Counted from the first letter of the stretch, positions 24,359-33,221 are shown. The stretch is DNA of 39,666 nucleotides from Clostridiales bacterium (GCA_027365485.1 DAHXNH010000311.1:1-39666); one strand, 5' to 3'. Notes: a model not told the origin generated them from the sequence alone. A program made the numbers and translations.

Positions 24359-24958
24359 GGTCGGAGTATTCTCCGATTCGGCTATCAACCGACTCAACCC
24401 TCGGAGTAAAGTCTCTCGTCCAACCAAATCGAGCCCACTGGCAGGCTCATCAAGAATTAACAGCGCCGGATTGGCAAGCCATGCGCGGGCTAGCACGACC
24501 CTCTGCTTTTCACCTTGAGACAAAACCGCAAACGCGCGATCACTCAAACTCTCTGCTCCCAGCCAAGCCAAAAGCTGGCGAGCGCGCTCCCGAACCTCGG
24601 CACCGATCGGCCGGTAAAGCCCAATCGAGGCCTCAGAGCCACTCATGACCACGTCGAGAGCAGGCATTTCGCCATGGTAGCCCGCGATCTGCGCAATCAG
24701 ATCAGCGCTCACCCAGCCCAACCGACGGCGCAGATCCCGTAGATCGGTCTCGCCAAATCGTGCCCCAAGGACCCGAACTTGGCCCTGAGAGGGCCAAAGA
24801 TAGCCATTAATAATGTTGAGTACAGTGGTTTTGCCGGCGCCGTTGGGCCCCATCAGCGCCCATTGCTCGCCTTCCCGAACGGTCCAACTCACCGCGTCTA
24901 AGAGCGTCCGTTGACCGCGAATCAAGCTCACGTCTTCTAACTTTATCAGTTCTTCCAT
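24167..24958 (-). CDS. ABC transporter ATP-binding protein
   Basis: A 263-residue stand-alone ATPase. Walker A is GPNGAGKTTV, the Q-loop region DLIAQ, the signature is LSQGEKQRVV (Gln in place of the second Gly), Walker B LLILDEPASGLD and the switch His in YVTHHAEE. The layout resembles YlmA/ModF-type ATPases, whose transporter partners are often unclear. I chose ATG 24958 (GGAGG six bases ahead); a start at 25039 would add 27 arginine-rich residues. There is no permease beside it, so its cargo is unknown. Its last 192 bases are antisense to the exported protein's frame. Confidence 0.92.
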   Translation of the reverse strand: MEELIKLEDVSLIRGQRTLLDAVSWTVREGEQWALMGPNGAGKTTVLNIINGYLWPSQGQVRVLGARFGETDLRDLRRRLGWVSADLIAQIAGYHGEMPALDVVMSGSEASIGLYRPIGAEVRERARQLLAWLGAESLSDRAFAVLSQGEKQRVVLARAWLANPALLILDEPASGLDLVGRETLLRGLSRLIAESENTPTLIYVTHHAEEILPWFTHVLLLAGGKTIAAGEKHQVLTDALMARAFGLPVALVWREGRPWLTIS

Positions 24959-25128
24959 GTACCGCCTCCTGCTCCCTGCTCCGGTTCCGACCGATCTTGG
25001 CCGGCAGCCCTCGCTCCCGCCTACAAGACGACGGTTCAAAAAGATCTCCGGCAGGCCCCTGTTGCTCTCGGCTGTGCAATCCGACCCGGGTGCCGGTCTA
25101 GACCCGATAAACTCTTGCTACACTATTG

Positions 25129-25980
25129 CTACACTCTTCTTTGCAACAAAGGATAGCGCCCCAAAATTCGGTGCCATTCGGTTGTGGTCCGAATTTGCGG
25201 AATCACTCGTGAAATCACGTCAGGAGAATCCAATTCGCCTTCACAATCGATCCAAAATCGAAATGCAAAGGGATGATGGGGTCGCGGTCGCGACTCAATC
25301 TTGGTCAAGTTAATCTCCGCTGCCGAAAACGGCAAGAGCGCGCGCACCAGACTTCCGGGTGTATTGGCGGTATCAAATACGATGCTGGTCTTGGCCCGGG
25401 TGGCCGTCAAGCCAACCGCTAGGCGAGAAGGACGGCGGCCTGAGATCATCCAAAACCTGGTGCGGTTGTCGGGGTGATCTTGTATACCGTTTTCTAAAAT
25501 CACCAAACCATACTCTTCAGCCACATGCGGACCAGCGATGGCGGCGACTCCAGGCCAACGATGCTGAATCAATTCGCGAGCACTGCCTGCCGTATCCGAC
25601 CCCACTTCCATCTGCCATCCCCGCGACTGCCAGTACCCGCGACTTTGCATCAGCGCCTGAGGATGAGAACGGACCCGTCGGACCTCACTCATCGCCATGC
25701 CCGGTACGGCCAATAGGGCCAAATCCACTGACTGGACAACCTCCGCCCAAACCGAAAGTTCTGGATGGGCAATGAGCAAATCGAAAACGTCATGCACCGT
25801 TCCGGCGTAGGCATTTTCGATCGGCAAAAGACCTACCACTTCAGGATCTTCGACCAGCCGTTTAAAGACTGCCGCAAAACTTGGAAGCCCGACCGGCTCT
25901 GCGGCCGGCCAGTGATTCAACACAGCCGCTTCGCTAAACGCTCCGGGCTCGCCCTGAAAATATATCTTGGGCGCAATCAT
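25129..25980 (-). CDS. pheA: Prephenate dehydratase
   Basis: Converts prephenate to phenylpyruvate in phenylalanine synthesis. The 283 residues show IYFQGEPGAFSEAA at the start, LLPIENAYAGTVHDV, the GSDTAGSARE motif and the catalytic NRTRFW. A regulatory ACT domain follows at about residue 195, TSIVFDTANTPGSLVRAL and LTKIESRP, the phenylalanine site. So it is a monofunctional, feedback-controlled enzyme. Its ATG overlaps the ilvE stop by four bases, hence coupled translation, and the final transamination could be shared with that aminotransferase. Confidence 0.96.
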   Translation of the reverse strand: MIAPKIYFQGEPGAFSEAAVLNHWPAAEPVGLPSFAAVFKRLVEDPEVVGLLPIENAYAGTVHDVFDLLIAHPELSVWAEVVQSVDLALLAVPGMAMSEVRRVRSHPQALMQSRGYWQSRGWQMEVGSDTAGSARELIQHRWPGVAAIAGPHVAEEYGLVILENGIQDHPDNRTRFWMISGRRPSRLAVGLTATRAKTSIVFDTANTPGSLVRALLPFSAAEINLTKIESRPRPHHPFAFRFWIDCEGELDSPDVISRVIPQIRTTTEWHRILGRYPLLQRRV

Positions 25981-26885
25981 GCCTGAATCGTCTCAGATCC
26001 ATGCACGGAAACTCCCTCACTCCTAGCATAGACCCTAAATCGTTCCATTAAGTCCTTGGTGATACGCCCCGGACGGCCTGATCCAATCACTCGTCCATCA
26101 CACCGAGCCACGGGCACCATCTCGGCTGCCGTTCCGGTCAAGAACACCTCGTCCGCATTGTAGACATCAAACAAGGTGAAATTGACCTCGCGCACTCGGT
26201 ATCCCGCGGACTCAGCCAACACCATAACCACTTGGCGCGTAATTCCGTTCAAAATGCCGACATAAGTCGGCGGAGTGAGCAGTTCGCCGGCCTTGACCAA
26301 AAAAACATTATCTGCTGTCGCTTCCACTACCCAACCCTCGTGGTTCAGCATCAAGACTTCTACTAATCCTCTTTGATTAGCTTCGATCTTGGCCAAAATG
26401 TTATTCAAATAGTTCAAGGTCTTCATCGCCGGGTTGAGCGCATCCGGAGCCGGTCGGCGAACCACCACCGACGCCAATTCGAGACCGTTCAGATACACAT
26501 CCTGCGGATATAGGCTGATTTCTTCCACGATAATGATGACCGTCGGCTGGCTGCAGCGTAGCGGGTCCAACCCTAAATCTCCCGGGCCGCGAGAGACCAC
26601 CAAGCGAATATAGGCATTGTCGAGGCCATTCGCCCGAACGGTGTCGATGACCGCCTGCTCCATGGCCGTGGGAGTTAAAGGGATGGACAACAAAATAGCT
26701 TTCGCCGACTGATATAACCGGTCCAAATGCTCTTTCAACTTAAATACTCGACCACCGTAGACTCGAATTCCCTCGAAAATCCCGTCGCCATACAAAAATC
26801 CATGATCGAACACGGAGACCGTCGCTTCCGCACGGTCGACCAAACGTCCGTTGATATAAACCTTGGTGACTCTTTCAGCCATCAT
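25977..26885 (-). CDS. ilvE: Branched-chain amino acid aminotransferase (class IV)
   Basis: A fold-type IV PLP enzyme of 302 residues that makes Leu, Ile and Val from the oxo acids. Seen are INGRLVDRAEATVSVFDHGFLYGDGIFEGIR split over residues 11-41, the PLP lysine in PAMKTLNYLNN (K155), EATADNVFLV and the GITRQVVMVLA phosphate-binding segment. D-amino acid transaminase is a relative, but the neighbours ilvB and pheA support the branched-chain role, with possible action on phenylpyruvate. GAGGGACA precedes the first ATG. It lies 45 bp after ilvB. Confidence 0.95.
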   Translation of the reverse strand: MMAERVTKVYINGRLVDRAEATVSVFDHGFLYGDGIFEGIRVYGGRVFKLKEHLDRLYQSAKAILLSIPLTPTAMEQAVIDTVRANGLDNAYIRLVVSRGPGDLGLDPLRCSQPTVIIIVEEISLYPQDVYLNGLELASVVVRRPAPDALNPAMKTLNYLNNILAKIEANQRGLVEVLMLNHEGWVVEATADNVFLVKAGELLTPPTYVGILNGITRQVVMVLAESAGYRVREVNFTLFDVYNADEVFLTGTAAEMVPVARCDGRVIGSGRPGRITKDLMERFRVYARSEGVSVHGSETIQA

Positions 26886-26930
26886 TGTCCCTCTTTCTCC
26901 AACGGTCTCAAACCGGTAATCGCTACGAGA

Positions 26931-28586
26931 CTACTCTTCGATGACCATGGACAACGGCTGACCTGAAGGGACCATCGGATAAACGTGGTCGTCTTGCGGA
27001 ACCAACACCTCGAGCACGACCGGACCGTCTATCGCCTTCATCGTTGCCAGTGCCTCGTTGAGCGCCTCGGCGGTATTGACGCTGAACCCAGGAATTTGAA
27101 ATGCTGCGGCCAATTTGACAAAGTCGGGATTCTCCAAAAGTTCCCCATGGCGCCGTTCTCCATGGAACAAGTCTTGCCATTGCCGCACCATGCCATGACC
27201 AGAGTTATTAAAGATAATAACCCAAACTGCCATCCGATATTGAGCCAATGTGGCGAACTCCTGCAGATTCATCTGAATGCTGCCGTCTCCGGCAATCAAA
27301 CAGACCCGGCTGTGGGGACGAGCTAATTTCGCTCCCATGGCCGCAGGAAAACCATACCCCATGGTCCCTAGCCCTCCTGAAGTGACAAACCGACGGGGAA
27401 GGCTTCGCGGAATATAGAGCGCGGCCCACATTTGGTGTTGGCCGACCTCAGTCACCACCACGTCATCCGCGCTCAGATGATCCGCGATAATCTCTAAGGC
27501 TTGAGGCGCAGACAGCCATGATGGCGTCAGTGGATAACGCAGGGGATGCTCTCGACGCCATCCGCTCAGCACTTTCTTCCACGCGGGATGCCGTACCTTG
27601 GGCGCAATTTTCAACAATTTTGGCAACACCTCTCGGAGATCGCCATGAATCGGCAGGTCTGAGTGCACAATTTTATCAATCTCAGCCGCATCCACTTCGA
27701 CGTGAATAATTTTCGCTTTTGGGGCAAATTGGTCGACGCGCCCCGTCACCCGATCATCGAATCGTGCGCCTAGTGCCAGAATCAGGTCGGCATCTTGAAT
27801 TGCATGATTGGCCGTCCAGGTCCCGTGCATGCCCAACATGCCCAAAAACAGAGGATGCTCATGAGGCATCACGCCTAACCCCATCAGAGTGGAGACCACC
27901 GGAGTATCCACCTTTTCCGCCAAATGCCGCGCTAATTCGGCGGTATTACTGGCGGTCACCCCCCCGCCGAGATAGATCACCGGCCGCTTCGCAAACCGCA
28001 TCAAACTTCGGGCTCGCGACCAATCCAATGGCCGCACGCTGGCGGGCACGTCCTCCGGCGGTTGCCAGTGCCGAATCGCCGTCACTTCCGCGAGTTGGAC
28101 GTCCTTAGGAAATTCGACAACGACCGGCCCCGGGCGACCATGGCTGGCAAAATACATGGCCTCTTCCAAAATTTCAGCCACCGCATTAGCCTCAGTCACT
28201 CGCCAACTGTGCTTCACCACGGACATGGTCATTGTAAACAGATCCGCTTCTTGAAAGGCATCGGTCCCAATCAACGAAATTGGCACCTGACCGATTAGCA
28301 CCACCATTGGCACTGAATCGGCCATGGCCGTCGACAGTCCGGTCAGCACATTGGTGCCTCCAGGACCTGAGGTGACCAACACCACTCCAGGTTTTCCGCC
28401 AGCCCGGGCATAGCCGTCGGCGGCGTGCACCGCCGCGGCTTCATGCCGAGTCACAATGAATGACAGCGCCTTGCCTTCTTCCGCCATTGCGTCTACCAGC
28501 GGCAAGATCGCTCCTCCCGGAATTCCGAAGATGGTGTCGACATTTAACGATTCAAGCGCTTTCCAGGCCCACTGTGACCCGTTCAT
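26931..28586 (-). CDS. ilvB: Acetolactate synthase, large (catalytic) subunit
   Basis: The thiamine-diphosphate enzyme that makes acetolactate or acetohydroxybutyrate, the first common step to Val, Leu and Ile. The 551 residues show the PYR domain start IFGIPGGAILPLVDAM with the catalytic Glu in TRHEAAAVHAADGYAR. The central FAD-binding part includes LALGARFDDRVTG, and the TPP motif is GDGSIQMNLQE to IIFNNSGHGM. The FAD-type domain separates it from catabolic forms. AAGGGAGTG lies six bases before the ATG. Three 16-bp tandem repeats sit right upstream, and the regulatory-subunit-like gene lies 1.1 kb upstream instead of adjacent. Confidence 0.97.
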   Translation of the reverse strand: MNGSQWAWKALESLNVDTIFGIPGGAILPLVDAMAEEGKALSFIVTRHEAAAVHAADGYARAGGKPGVVLVTSGPGGTNVLTGLSTAMADSVPMVVLIGQVPISLIGTDAFQEADLFTMTMSVVKHSWRVTEANAVAEILEEAMYFASHGRPGPVVVEFPKDVQLAEVTAIRHWQPPEDVPASVRPLDWSRARSLMRFAKRPVIYLGGGVTASNTAELARHLAEKVDTPVVSTLMGLGVMPHEHPLFLGMLGMHGTWTANHAIQDADLILALGARFDDRVTGRVDQFAPKAKIIHVEVDAAEIDKIVHSDLPIHGDLREVLPKLLKIAPKVRHPAWKKVLSGWRREHPLRYPLTPSWLSAPQALEIIADHLSADDVVVTEVGQHQMWAALYIPRSLPRRFVTSGGLGTMGYGFPAAMGAKLARPHSRVCLIAGDGSIQMNLQEFATLAQYRMAVWVIIFNNSGHGMVRQWQDLFHGERRHGELLENPDFVKLAAAFQIPGFSVNTAEALNEALATMKAIDGPVVLEVLVPQDDHVYPMVPSGQPLSMVIEE

Positions 28587-28606
28587 CGAATCACTCCCTT
28601 TCTAGA

Positions 28607-28654
28607 TTACTACTGCCGGGGCTTACTGTTGCCGAGGCTTACTGATGCCGAGGC
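28607..28654 (-). repeat. Three 16-bp tandem repeats ahead of ilvB
   Basis: On the plus strand three units follow one another without gaps: TTACTACTGCCGGGGC, TTACTGTTGCCGAGGC and TTACTGATGCCGAGGC. They end 21 bp before the ilvB start on the minus strand, next to its ribosome site. A related CACTGCCGAGGCC occurs at about 29457. The units could expand or contract and so change ilvB expression, but that is inference. Confidence 0.7.
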
Positions 28655-29731
28655 CCCAACCTCCAAAAATATGCTGGATCTACCGTCCCTACCGTCTTCA
28701 GCCCAGATTTTGGCTCGCTGTCCGAAAGGGGAAGATTTCAGCGCCGCGTTTCTCGGTACACACCCTGCTAGCCCTGCGCCTTCAGGCTCTGACAAAAGAA
28801 CCAAACTTTCGAGGCCCTCATGCGCCGCGCTCACCAATGGCGTTCGTGATCCCTATCGGCTCCGCGTCTCGCCTTCTACCGTCCATCCATGTGGATTTCG
28901 ATCCCGACATGCCAAATTCCTCTTCCCCTAGGGCATCGAGCGCGAAGGGCTCATTTGGCCGTCTGGCCCAAGGAAAGATCGTCCTCTAGCTAGCACCAAG
29001 GCTCAATCCCATTAGCGTCTATTTGGCACCGTTCTGTCGAATCCGCCTTAAACCAGGGGCCCCACCGCCCATTCTCAGTTCTCGGACACCCCATCTAGAA
29101 GCGCGCCTCGGGGTCACTTTCTTCATCACTCCATCCACCCCACCGAAAAGACGGCGCTTTTATCTCAAACAGCGACGCTCGCTGACACCGCTTTCAAGAT
29201 CTTCACTGGTCTGTAAAAGTCCGCATTGAAATTCGTTCGGCTTGCCGGGCGAATTCTACATAGAGCATCGATTATCCCGAATTTCGTGGGGAAAATGTCC
29301 GATTCATGCTCAAAGCCGATTTACGCGAAAATCTCCGAAACTCGAATCTGACGACATAGGGCGCATCGGATTTGCCGAGCCCATGCATTCATCCACACCG
29401 CCGCCGGCCCTCCTTGGGCCGAATCCCTACTGATTCCTCTAAAATTTGGGGTCACCACTGCCGAGGCCAACGCCACTAGGTACCCCATTCACGGGCGTCT
29501 TAGGCCACTGAACCGCTCCCAACATCGCTGCAAGAGAGCCGAGAACTTCGCTTCCCACCCAATCGACTCGCAGTCGTGCCGATCGCTTTGCCACCGCCAG
29601 TCGATATCAAAAACTTACCAACATTGCCAACGAGTCCTGATCATGGTAAAAACGTCGCAGCACAAATATAGATCCAAGCTCGCAACACCCGTCCACACCC
29701 TCTAGTTCAGACCCGGGAAGTGTCGGCCAAG
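28655..29731. other. Gap of about 1.1 kb without a gene inside the ilv run
   Basis: Between the ACT gene and ilvB, in an operon that is otherwise tightly packed, I find no open frame with a ribosome site or known motif on either strand. The plus-strand frames (for example 28645-28989) are Pro/Ser/Arg rich and look accidental. The stretch may be a decayed gene or a long regulatory leader. A 10-bp hairpin GTCGGCCAAG/CTTGGCTGAC covers the end of the ACT gene (about 29718-29745), with no T-run. Confidence 0.5.
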
Positions 29732-30097
29732 CTAAGACTTGGCTGACGCCACCCGAGAGTCCCGCCGAACCACCACAGTTCTTTGCCGATTAAGCGAGCG
29801 CCCATACACTGGATAGCAACGCCTTGAACCCGAAGATTCTGCCCTTAATTCTGCCGACGCACGGTCGGAATTGCGGATTTTCGCTGACAGTACGTTGTGA
29901 TTCCGCCCTACCTGGCGCAGTGCCCAAGGCGCACGCTCCCGGGAACCTTCCACTTCAATCACGGCGTTGATTGTGCCGACACCGCTGCGCTTTGCACTAA
30001 ACTGGGCAATGTCGATATGGCGCTGACTAAGCAGCATGACCAGACGCGTCACCGCCCCCTCCCGGTCCTGCATGGTAACTTCTATCGTGTAACTCAT
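29732..30097 (-). CDS. Short ACT-domain protein, IlvN/IlvM-like regulatory subunit of acetolactate synthase
   Basis: The ATG at 30097 is preceded by AAAGGAGG seven bases upstream. Residues 1-76 form an ACT domain: SYTIEVTMQDREGAVTRLV, LSQRHIDIAQFSAKRSG and TINAVIEVEGSRERA. The length matches the short IlvM/IlvN class (85-96 residues) rather than the 160-175 residue IlvH type. The tail, about 45 residues rich in Arg and Ser, looks unlike any ACT subunit and may result from a lost stop or decay. It is the first gene behind the T-box leader, so it should be leucine controlled. Function as the acetolactate synthase regulator is inferred from family and position. Confidence 0.7.
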   Translation of the reverse strand: MSYTIEVTMQDREGAVTRLVMLLSQRHIDIAQFSAKRSGVGTINAVIEVEGSRERAPWALRQVGRNHNVLSAKIRNSDRASAELRAESSGSRRCYPVYGRSLNRQRTVVVRRDSRVASAKS

Positions 30098-30120
30098 GTG
30101 CCGGCCTCCTTTCACTCTCC

Positions 30121-30454
30121 GCAAAAATAAAATGGCCCCTACTACTGTCCTCAGTAGCAAGGGGCGCCTTAGCGCGGTACCACCCTTGTCTCCGTTGCCG
30201 GAATCTCGTTGATCCTTAACGGAATCACCCGATTTCGCCTACTAGGGCCAAAACCCGTTCAGGAAATCCACTCCAGGGCGAGCAGGATATGCTTTGGGTT
30301 CGGGCTCTCACCAATCCCCGAATCGCTAAAGACCCAATCAACACAACCGTTCCCCTTCATCGCGGTAAACTTTTCAAAACCTCAAATAGTTACTTCCGTC
30401 ACAAATTGACGTATCAGACTACGCAAGTTTTTAGCTCTACGAGCTTGTAGTCTG
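30121..30454 (-). promoter_or_regulatory. T-box riboswitch (leucine, specifier CUC)
   Basis: The minus-strand leader shows the T-box sequence AAGGGTGGTACCGCG (30171-30186) and the Stem I start GATGAAGGGG (near 30361). The conserved CTGGAG element follows Stem I. Aligning the Stem I base (GGG with CCC) to the glyQS type puts the specifier at 30280-30282, codon CUC followed by G, which reads tRNA-Leu(GAG). The TGGT bulge would pair with the tRNA end and an A discriminator. Uncharged tRNA would favour the antiterminator and expression of the ilv genes. An extra hairpin, CAGACTAC with GTAGTCTG, stands at the very 5' end. Confidence 0.92.
30123..30168 (-). terminator. T-box attenuator terminator
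   Basis: On the minus strand a stem built from GGCGCCCC and CTACTG on one side and CAGTAG and GGGGCC on the other is followed by ATTTTATTTTT. It overlaps the T-box sequence, so terminator and antiterminator exclude one another. The ACT gene starts 26 bp further on. Confidence 0.88.
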
Positions 30455-30455
30455 T

Positions 30456-30484
30456 ATTATACATGCATCCGCCGAAAATGCCAA
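30456..30484 (-). promoter_or_regulatory. Promoter of the ilv T-box operon
   Basis: TTGGCA (30479-30484) and a perfect TATAAT (30456-30461) are separated by 17 bp on the minus strand. The start lies near 30449, at the edge of the 5' hairpin and about 350 nt before the first gene. Confidence 0.8.
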
Positions 30485-30634
30485 GGGGTTCTTTCCACGC
30501 ACTCGACAATCGCGATGATCCTAAGCTAAGGTGTTGGCAGCAATAATGGTCGATGGCCGCTACGCTTTTTCTCACCAGTCATTGCCCATCATCCGGCCCG
30601 TTACCCAGGGCACCACTTTTGGAGGAGGTCTACC

Positions 30635-31084
30635 GTGCGAAAATTTGCCTGGATCAATGCGTACCGTCACTTGGAAAATGACATGGCACTCCCGGTGCGA
30701 ACCACGGAAGGTTCAGCGGGATATGATCTAGCGTCCGCCGAATCATTAACCATCGCTGCTGGTCAAACCCTTTTGGTCCCTACCGGACTCAAAGTGTACA
30801 TGGAACCGACGGATGTCCTTCTGATCATCATTCGCAGTTCGCTAGCCGTTAAAAACCACCTCGTGCTCGCCAACCAAGTCGGGGTGATCGACCGGGACTA
30901 CGTCGACAATGACAGCAATGAAGGTCACATTATGGTTCCCATACTCAACTTAGCCCAATCTGCAGTGGCAATCGAACGAGGTCAAAGAGTCGCCCAAGCG
31001 ATTTTTGTCAGCTATCAGCTAACGGATGACGACCAAGCTCGGGGTCAGCGTTACGGCGGATTCGGCAGCACTGATCCCACTTAA
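30635..31084 (+). CDS. dut: dUTP diphosphatase (trimeric type)
   Basis: Hydrolyses dUTP to dUMP, keeping uracil out of DNA and feeding thymidylate synthesis. The 149 residues contain all five motifs: 1 GSAGYDLAS, 2 IRSSLAVKN, 3 VGVIDRDYVDN with the following NEGHI, 4 RGQRVAQAIF and 5 RYGGFGST. The NEGHI variant after motif 3 is typical of a Bacillota and phage subgroup, so the gene may be of phage origin, although no other phage gene is near. It starts at GTG with GGAGGAGG six bases upstream. A 15-bp palindrome CCCACTT-A-AAGTGGG covers the stop codon. Confidence 0.95.
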   Translation: MRKFAWINAYRHLENDMALPVRTTEGSAGYDLASAESLTIAAGQTLLVPTGLKVYMEPTDVLLIIIRSSLAVKNHLVLANQVGVIDRDYVDNDSNEGHIMVPILNLAQSAVAIERGQRVAQAIFVSYQLTDDDQARGQRYGGFGSTDPT

Positions 31085-31297
31085 AGTGGGTCGGCGATGC
31101 CTGCGATGCTTGCGAATACTCGAAAAGAGAGTGTCACCCGACCGCAACCACACCCAGTCCGCTTGAGCGGTCGCTGAAGCCTCAATATGGAGCAGTATTC
31201 ACCAATATGAGACCCGTGGCCGACTGCTTCACGCCTGTCTTGGGCGGTCTGCCACGGCCCTTCTTTTCCCAGGTCCCTCATTCAATCCAGAGAACTC

Positions 31298-31314
31298 ACA
31301 CTCAAAGCGAGTGT
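31298..31314 (+). promoter_or_regulatory. Inverted repeat ahead of amtB
   Basis: ACACTC-AAAGC-GAGTGT, a perfect 6-bp stem, ends 13 bases before the amtB ATG. It may be an mRNA hairpin near a weak ribosome site or an operator. No clear promoter is visible in the 240-bp spacer. Confidence 0.4.
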
Positions 31315-31327
31315 CTGGCAAGAGACC

Positions 31328-32671
31328 ATGAATGTCAGATTTGTGATCGGGCTTGTTAATATGCTTAGTTTTGCTATACTCGTTGTAAATAACCTTACAT
31401 GGGTTCGGGCGGGAGATGAGGATTTGATTACGGCTCTAAATACTGTCTGGGTGATGTTTGCGGCTACTTTAGTGTTTTTTATGGAAGGAGGCTTCGCCCT
31501 TCTCGAAGCCGGATTAGTTCAAACGAAAAACACTGTCTCCATCGTCATGAAAGTTATGGCCGACGTTACTGTAGGCTCTTTAGTGTTTGCCGTAATTGGA
31601 TTCGGTTTGATGTACGGCGCATCGCGCAATGGTTGGTTTGGGTTCTCCGGGTTCTTTTTTCACGGGCATCCACTCTTGGTTTCGCACCTTCCCACTCCGG
31701 TGCTGTGGTTTTTTGAAATGGCGTTCGCGGTGGCTGCGGTCTCTATCGTCTCCGGAGCTGTCAGCGAGCGGATGAAGTTTTCTGCGTATCTGGTTTATGT
31801 CATCATAGGGGTCACCGCGTATTCGATTTCCGCACACTGGGTATGGAATCCCGATGGCTGGCTGAACCGGTTGGGGATGATCGATTTTGCCGGATCTTCG
31901 GTGGTGCATGCCTTTGGTGGATTTTCCGCCCTGGCCGCGGCTATTTTAGTGGGCCCCCGCATAGGTCGTTTCGCTAAAAATCCCGTAGTCTTTCGTCCAT
32001 CGAATCTGCCGTTGGCCTTCGTCGGCACGTTTATTCTATGGTTCGGCTGGTTTGGATTTAATGCTGGATCGACCCTCAGTGCCCTTTCGCCGCTTATCGG
32101 TACCATCGCGGTCAATACCATGCTGGCGGCGGCAATTGGTGGCTTGACCGCCATGCTGGTCACGCGAATCACCTCCGGGACGTATGACCCCACCATGGTC
32201 ATCAATGGAGCCCTTTCAGGCTTGGTCGCGATTACTGCGGGCTGCGCCTCGGTCACTCCTTCCGGCGCCCTATGGATTGGAGCGGCCGCGGGCGTATTGG
32301 TGGTCCTCGGCACCTCAATGCTTAACCGTCTTAAGGTGGATGATCCGGTCGGCGCTGCCCCGGTCCACGCGGCTAACGGCATGTTCGGCACGATTGCGGT
32401 CGGCCTATTCGCAGCTCACGGTGGCCTGTTTTACGGCGGAGGGGCACGACTGCTAGGCGTACAAAGCCTGGGCACATTCACCATCTCGGCCTGGGGCTTT
32501 GGCGTTACTGCCTTGGCGCTTGGCATCATGCGCTGGTGTGGGTTTCTACGAGTCTCGGCGACTGACGAGTCCGACGGACTGGACATCCGCATACATGGAC
32601 ACCGCGCCTACCAACACTACGATCCAGACCTTCCAGAGGAAGGGAATCCATCCACGGACGTTGCGCGATAA
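31328..32671 (+). CDS. amtB: Ammonium transporter (Amt/MEP/Rh family)
   Basis: A 447-residue membrane channel with about eleven helices that conducts ammonia or ammonium. The family start is EGGFALLEAGLVQTKN, and the twin histidines of the pore lie in SSVVHAFGG (H194) and APVHAANGMFG (H347). TLILWFGWFGFNAGS-like FILWFGWFGFNAGST is diagnostic. An N-terminal helix followed by WVRAGDED may be a cleaved signal or the first membrane segment. The ribosome site is weak (AAGAGA). Usually a PII gene (glnK) sits beside amtB; none is here. The cytosolic tail is rich in acidic residues. Confidence 0.96.
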   Translation: MNVRFVIGLVNMLSFAILVVNNLTWVRAGDEDLITALNTVWVMFAATLVFFMEGGFALLEAGLVQTKNTVSIVMKVMADVTVGSLVFAVIGFGLMYGASRNGWFGFSGFFFHGHPLLVSHLPTPVLWFFEMAFAVAAVSIVSGAVSERMKFSAYLVYVIIGVTAYSISAHWVWNPDGWLNRLGMIDFAGSSVVHAFGGFSALAAAILVGPRIGRFAKNPVVFRPSNLPLAFVGTFILWFGWFGFNAGSTLSALSPLIGTIAVNTMLAAAIGGLTAMLVTRITSGTYDPTMVINGALSGLVAITAGCASVTPSGALWIGAAAGVLVVLGTSMLNRLKVDDPVGAAPVHAANGMFGTIAVGLFAAHGGLFYGGGARLLGVQSLGTFTISAWGFGVTALALGIMRWCGFLRVSATDESDGLDIRIHGHRAYQHYDPDLPEEGNPSTDVAR

Positions 32672-33221
32672 GGCCAAGCCCGTTTGCGCACCCAAAGGCT
32701 TCGAAAGCAATGCGCTGCGGACGGGCTTGGTCTCGCCATGAAGGCAGGCTGAAGACGACAGCGTTCGGCTCATGGCAAGTCGCCGTCCGCTCTCCGTTCC
32801 CTAGATCACTTGCGGCCAATCACACCGACCCGAAGATCCTGACGCCAGATCAGGGCAATTCTAACCAACCTTTCAAATCTTTTCGACCGGCCCGCTTGAC
32901 CAAACGAACCTCCCGTCCTAAGCGGGCCATGTCCGATCTCAGGAAGTCCTGTGGGTCATATCCACCCGGCCAACGCCGTTGGTGGATTCCGAAACAGGCG
33001 AAGCCACTGCCCGCGGATCTGAGCCAGGAAATTCGATCAGTTGCCACCTACTATCCGCAACGACGGGCTCAGTCGTCCGGATAGATCCCCAAACGATTAA
33101 AGCGCCGTCGCTTAATCCAATGCTGAGATCCCGGCAAGAAGGACGAACGCTTCGGGAGTCAATCCATTAAATAAGGTGGCGTTTAACCACGAGCGGCCTG
33201 CCCAATCCCCGCCAGCCTCGA
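32672..33221. other. Gap with a long hairpin and possible decayed coding pieces
   Basis: Just after amtB a long-range hairpin joins CCAAGCCCGT (32674-32683) to ACGGGCTTGG (32721-32730), with TGCGC inside each arm; no T-run follows, so it is not a standard terminator. Further on, the minus strand holds short protein-like pieces in different frames, such as WLNATLFNGLTPEAFVLL (about 33115-33205), HWIKRRRFNRLGIYPDD (about 33081-33131) and a 65-codon frame at 32850-33047. No intact gene is supported. It may be a broken gene that I cannot name. Confidence 0.4.

Noticed and set aside
28645-28989. 114-codon plus-strand frame in the ilv gap
   Set aside because: Low-complexity Pro/Ser/Arg composition, no start signal, and it begins inside the tandem repeats.
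31085-31327. glnK (PII) gene beside amtB
   Set aside because: No open frame with the PII signature occurs upstream or downstream of amtB.
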